Below, in pieces: positions 6,510 through 9,189 of a stretch of 9,189 bases of DNA. Numbering within the stretch: position 1 is the stretch's first letter; each line of letters starts with the position of its first letter. This DNA comes from Firmicutes bacterium UBA3910. Lineage in GTDB: Bacteria; Bacillota; Limnochordia; Darwinibacteriales; Darwinibacteriaceae. The notes under the pieces are model-generated. The model was given only the letters and a program-made list of their open reading frames with translations, did not search any database and was not told the origin of the DNA. Location of the stretch: assembly GCA_002391465.1 (NCBI GenBank), contig DGFC01000070.1, positions 661 to 9,849 on the forward strand, read 5' to 3'. The position numbers were made by a program, and so were the translations under genes.

Positions 6510-6587
6510 ATGCAAGGGATCCGCTGGATTGTGGCGAATTGTATTTTACAGGGTTTTAAAATGGAGTGTGCCGGGGGTTAAAGGGTA

Positions 6588-7517
6588 GTGTATTTAGACG
6601 ACGAACTGGATTTGGGTAGACGACAACGTATTTTGATCGTGGAAGACGTGCGCCTCAACGCTCAGATCCTCCTCAACTCTCTCCAAGACGAATACGATGT
6701 TCGTGTGGCTTATAACGGCATCGAAGCGTTGGAGATGGTTAAGGAGGAAATGCCCGATCTCATTCTGCTTGATATAATCATGCCTGAAATGGACGGTTAT
6801 GCCGTCTGTCAGAAACTGCAGAGCGATCCTAAGACGCGGGATATCCCCATTCTTTTCTTAACTGCTTTGGAAGGGGATCAAAATGAGGCATACGGGCTTG
6901 AACTGGGCGCCATGGATTACATCCGCAAGCCTTTTAATCTGCCCATCGTCCAGGCCAAGATCCGCAACCACCTTGAACTGAAACGCTATAAAGACTTGCT
7001 CAAACGGGATAGCCGGATTGATGGATTAACTCGGGTCCCCAACCGTCGGCGGTTTGATGAGGCCTTTGAGGAAGAACGGCTGCGGGCCAAGCGCTATCAG
7101 ACTCCTTTATCCGTTCTCATGATCGATCTTGATCTTTTTAAGAAGTACAACGATACTTACGGCCATCTCCAAGGCGATGATGTTTTAAAGCTGGTGGCTA
7201 AGACGCTGTATCAAAAGCTGCAGCGGCCAGGCGATCTTTTAGCTAGATGGGGCGGGGAGGAGTTTGTCGCACTGCTGCCCGATACCGATTGTGTCGGCGC
7301 GAAGACTGTGGGAGAAAAACTCAGGGCTGCTATTGAGGATCTGAAGATACCTCACGAAGCTTCTTGGGTCGCCGATTATGTTACCATTTCGGTGGGATGT
7401 GCCACGTCAATTGTGGAAAAACCCGAAACATACGAAAAGGTCCTCCATTGGGCCGATGAGGCGGTTTATCGTGCCAAGGATTTGGGTAGAAACAAAGTGG
7501 CCTGTTATGGAGATTAG
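6588..7517 (+). CDS. REC-GGDEF response regulator (diguanylate cyclase)
   Basis: The 309-residue protein has an N-terminal receiver domain (about 13-130) and a C-terminal GGDEF domain (about 140-307). The receiver shows the acidic pair E19-D20, phospho-acceptor D62 in LLDIIMP, T92 and K114-P115. The cyclase shows DGLTRVPNRR (145-154), the metal-binding stretch MIDLDLF (178-184) and the active-site loop GGEEF (222-226). R213-P-G-D216 fits the RxxD inhibitory site at the usual five-residue spacing. Phosphorylation would promote dimerisation and synthesis of c-di-GMP from two GTP, with product feedback at the I-site. The architecture is like a PleD with one receiver, or WspR. The GTG at 6588 is the only sensible start before the receiver strand; purine-rich GGGGG and AAAGGG lie within 15 bases upstream. 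No partner histidine kinase is in the window. Confidence 0.92.
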   Translation: MYLDDELDLGRRQRILIVEDVRLNAQILLNSLQDEYDVRVAYNGIEALEMVKEEMPDLILLDIIMPEMDGYAVCQKLQSDPKTRDIPILFLTALEGDQNEAYGLELGAMDYIRKPFNLPIVQAKIRNHLELKRYKDLLKRDSRIDGLTRVPNRRRFDEAFEEERLRAKRYQTPLSVLMIDLDLFKKYNDTYGHLQGDDVLKLVAKTLYQKLQRPGDLLARWGGEEFVALLPDTDCVGAKTVGEKLRAAIEDLKIPHEASWVADYVTISVGCATSIVEKPETYEKVLHWADEAVYRAKDLGRNKVACYGD

Positions 7518-7534
7518 GGGAAAAGAAACTAGAG

Positions 7535-7573
7535 CGAGGTTCATGCATTGATGCATGGACCTCGTTTTGTATT
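7535..7573 (+). terminator. Strong intrinsic terminator after the diguanylate cyclase gene
   Basis: CGAGGT (7535-7540) pairs with ACCTCG (7559-7564), and CATGCA (7542-7547) with TGCATG (7552-7557), around a TTGA loop with one T-G step. TTTTGTATT follows. With 12 Watson-Crick pairs and a four-base loop it is the most stable hairpin I see in the window. It lies 17 bases after the stop and insulates the lyase gene from upstream transcription. Confidence 0.9.
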
Positions 7574-7610
7574 ACGCCAATATAAAGAATGGGCCAAACT
7601 ACAAGGGATA

Positions 7611-7640
7611 TGTTACTTCTTTGTTGAATAATTCGTAACA
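7611..7640 (+). promoter_or_regulatory. Inverted repeat upstream of hutH (possible operator)
   Basis: TGTTAC (7611-7616) and GTAACA (7635-7640) are inverted copies. Between them lies a smaller palindrome, GAATAATTC (7626-7634). The dyad sits about 30-60 bases before the lyase start, where a repressor or activator of histidine use could bind. A TATAAA at 7581-7586 resembles a -10 element but lacks a credible -35, so no promoter is called. Confidence 0.35.
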
Positions 7641-7654
7641 AGATAGATGATGGC

Positions 7655-7663
7655 AAAAAGGAG
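7655..7663 (+). promoter_or_regulatory. Ribosome-binding site that decides the hutH start
   Basis: AAAAAGGAG ends 7 bases before ATG 7671 but only 1 base before the in-frame ATG at 7665. The spacing therefore selects 7671, giving an N-terminus MLVLNG, which agrees with the family's usual short start. Confidence 0.75.
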
Positions 7664-7670
7664 TATGTCA

Positions 7671-9170
7671 ATGCTGGTACTTAATGGCTATGATTTATCA
7701 GCTCAAGCAGTTGCAGCAGCGGTTAGGGATGGGACTCCCATCGCTTTGGATGGGACACAACTGGAAAAGGTGGCTCGGTCGCGACAATTCTTGGATAGGC
7801 TGTTGACTAAAGGGGAGCCGGTTTACGGCATTAACACCGGATTTGGCAAACTAGCTGAGACGCGCATTTCCCCGGAGAATGTGCATGACCTGCAGCGCAA
7901 TCTGATCCTCAGCCACAGCTGTGGGGTGGGTCCACCGCTTCCACCCCAGATTGTCAAAGCGATGATCATCCTCAGAGCCAACGCCTTGATGAAAGGCTAT
8001 TCAGGCGTTCGCGTAGAGCTGATCCAGAGTTTGGTCGACTTAGTAACCCATGGGGTGATACCCTTTGTCCCCAGCCAGGGTTCGGTTGGTGCCAGCGGCG
8101 ATCTTGTTCCCCTTGCCCACATGGCCGCCGTTTTGATGGGGGAAGGGCAAGCGTATTACCAAGGCGAGCTTCTGCCAGCCAAAGAAGCCCTGACCCGGGC
8201 TGGGTTGGATCCCTTTTCCCTGGAAGCAAAAGAAGGCTTGGCTTTGATTAACGGCACCCAGTTCATGACTGCCTTCGGCATTCAGGCCCTGGCAGACAGT
8301 GGCATCATTTTGAAGACGGCAGACGTCATTAGTGCTCTTACTTTGGAAGCACTTGCGGCAATTCCCTCTGCCTTTGATGAGCGGGTCCACGCTCTGCGGT
8401 GCCATCCGGGTCAGATCGAAGCTGCAGAGAACCTGCGCAGGCTCTTGGCGGGGAGCCGCCTAGTTTACCAACGGGAGCATTCCCGGGTTCAGGACGCCTA
8501 TTCCCTCCGGTGTATCCCTCAGGTTCACGGCGCTTCCCGCGATGTGTACCGTTATGTGGAGGGCGTACTAGATACCGAGATTAACTCGGTCACGGATAAT
8601 CCCATTCTCTTTGCGGAGGATGGAGATGTTATCTCCGCCGGTAACTTCCACGGCCAACCGGTGGCCTTTGCCCTCGATTTCTTGGCCATTGCCTTGGCGG
8701 AAATTGCCAACATATCTGAACGGCGGGTTGAGCGGCTTGTTAATCCGCAGATCAGCGGGCTTCCGCCCTTTTTATCCCCCGCCAGCGGGCTCAATTCCGG
8801 TTATATGATCGTGCAGTACACTGCGGCTGCCTTGGTCTCGGAAAACAAAGTTTTAGCCCATCCAGCTTCAGTCGATTCCATTCCCACCTCGGCCAATCAA
8901 GAAGACCATGTGAGTATGGGCAGCATAGCCGCCCGCAAGCTGCACGGCATTGTACCGAACGTCCAGTCCGTACTCGCAATCGAACTGATCTGTGCCTGCC
9001 AGGCTTTGGAGTTTAGGGAACGGGAAAAACTAGCACCCGCTGCCGCAGCAGTTTATGATCTTGTGCGGAGTTACATCCCTCCTCTCCAGGAAGATCGTTA
9101 TTTTGAATCTGAGATCCAACGGGCCAAGGAGTTGGTCGTTTCCGGTGAAGTTTTGGCGACAGTTGACAGC
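7671..9170 (+). CDS. hutH: Histidine ammonia-lyase (histidase), 3' end missing at contig edge
   Basis: Five hundred residues are readable with no stop; family members run about 505-510, so only a few C-terminal residues are lost. The enzyme removes ammonia from L-histidine to give trans-urocanate, the first step of the hut pathway, as a cytoplasmic homotetramer. The A141-S142-G143 triad in GSVGASGDLVPLAH cyclises to the MIO electrophile. Residues corresponding to the known Pseudomonas active site are also visible: Y52, H82, N194, Q274, Y277, R280, F326 and E411. Histidine-type substrate residues (H82 with S81, and E411 within NQEDHVSMG) fit histidase rather than phenylalanine ammonia-lyase. 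The start is set by the ribosome-binding site at 7655-7663. The gene stands alone after a strong terminator and probably leads a hut cluster outside the window. From 9171 the frame reads L-S-L-I-H-I, which is adapter sequence and not lyase. Confidence 0.95.
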
Positions 9171-9187
9171 CTGTCTCTTATACACAT
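9171..9187. other. Tn5 mosaic-end (tagmentation adapter) sequence at contig end - probable artefact
   Basis: CTGTCTCTTATACACAT equals 17 consecutive bases of the 19-base synthetic mosaic end used in transposase-based library kits; the final two bases here are AA instead of CT. The natural Tn5 outside end differs at the fourth and seventeenth bases (CTGACTCTTATACACAAGT), so this is the engineered form and not a resident transposon. It abuts the window end and interrupts hutH, as expected of untrimmed adapter at a contig terminus. Confidence 0.9.
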
Positions 9188-9189
9188 AA

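Noticed and set aside
8040..8405. A 121-codon minus-strand frame opposite hutH
   Set aside because: The plus strand encodes an intact histidase with all catalytic residues; the antisense frame has no independent support.
9171..9187. A genuine Tn5-like transposon end inserted in hutH
   Set aside because: The bases match the engineered mosaic end and differ from the natural outside end, and the match lies exactly at the contig edge, so library adapter is the simpler explanation.
1..9189. CRISPR arrays, tRNA or rRNA genes, insertion sequences, phage or toxin-antitoxin genes
   Set aside because: I looked for regularly spaced repeats, cloverleaf-like arms, transposase motifs and small paired genes on both strands and found none that could be supported.

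Overview
The window reads as ordinary bacterial chromosome of roughly balanced base composition. It is probably from a Bacillota (Firmicutes)-type organism: several genes have strong purine-rich Shine-Dalgarno sites, GTG starts are common, genes are tightly packed, and the ANT(6) and WrbA relatives resemble those of Clostridia-like bacteria. The species cannot be fixed from this sequence. The last 17 clear bases match the synthetic Tn5 mosaic end used in tagmentation libraries, so the right edge is an assembly edge with untrimmed adapter, as expected for a draft or metagenomic contig.

Layout. Positions 1-1253 (+) hold a tight three-gene run: the C-terminal part of an ANT(6)-type aminoglycoside nucleotidyltransferase, a PhnB-like VOC-fold protein, and a small P-loop kinase. 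Next comes a 158-base regulatory gap with a promoter-like pair and AAGTAAG repeats, then a WrbA-type flavoprotein quinone reductase (1412-2029, +) that ends in a clear intrinsic terminator. Converging on it from the right is a complete minus-strand ABC importer operon of the nitrate/sulfonate/taurine (SsuABC/TauABC) class: binding protein (4820-3822), permease (3791-2997) and ATPase (2984-2103). A divergent 207-base intergenic region with several hairpins separates it from a cardiolipin synthase (5028-6449, +). A REC-GGDEF diguanylate cyclase follows (6588-7517, +), with a strong terminator. A histidine ammonia-lyase gene (7671 to the edge, +) has all recognisable active-site residues but loses its last few codons at the contig end.

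How the genes relate. The units look largely independent: resistance/housekeeping, quinone redox, solute import, membrane lipid synthesis, c-di-GMP signalling and histidine catabolism. Only the first three genes and the ABC operon look co-transcribed. The lyase is probably the first gene of a hut cluster that continues beyond the window. I saw no CRISPR, tRNA, rRNA, insertion sequence or phage gene, and nothing I would call an undescribed system. The points most worth a second look are the adapter at the right edge, the binding protein without a lipobox, the regulatory repeats before wrbA, and the structured leader of the ABC operon.
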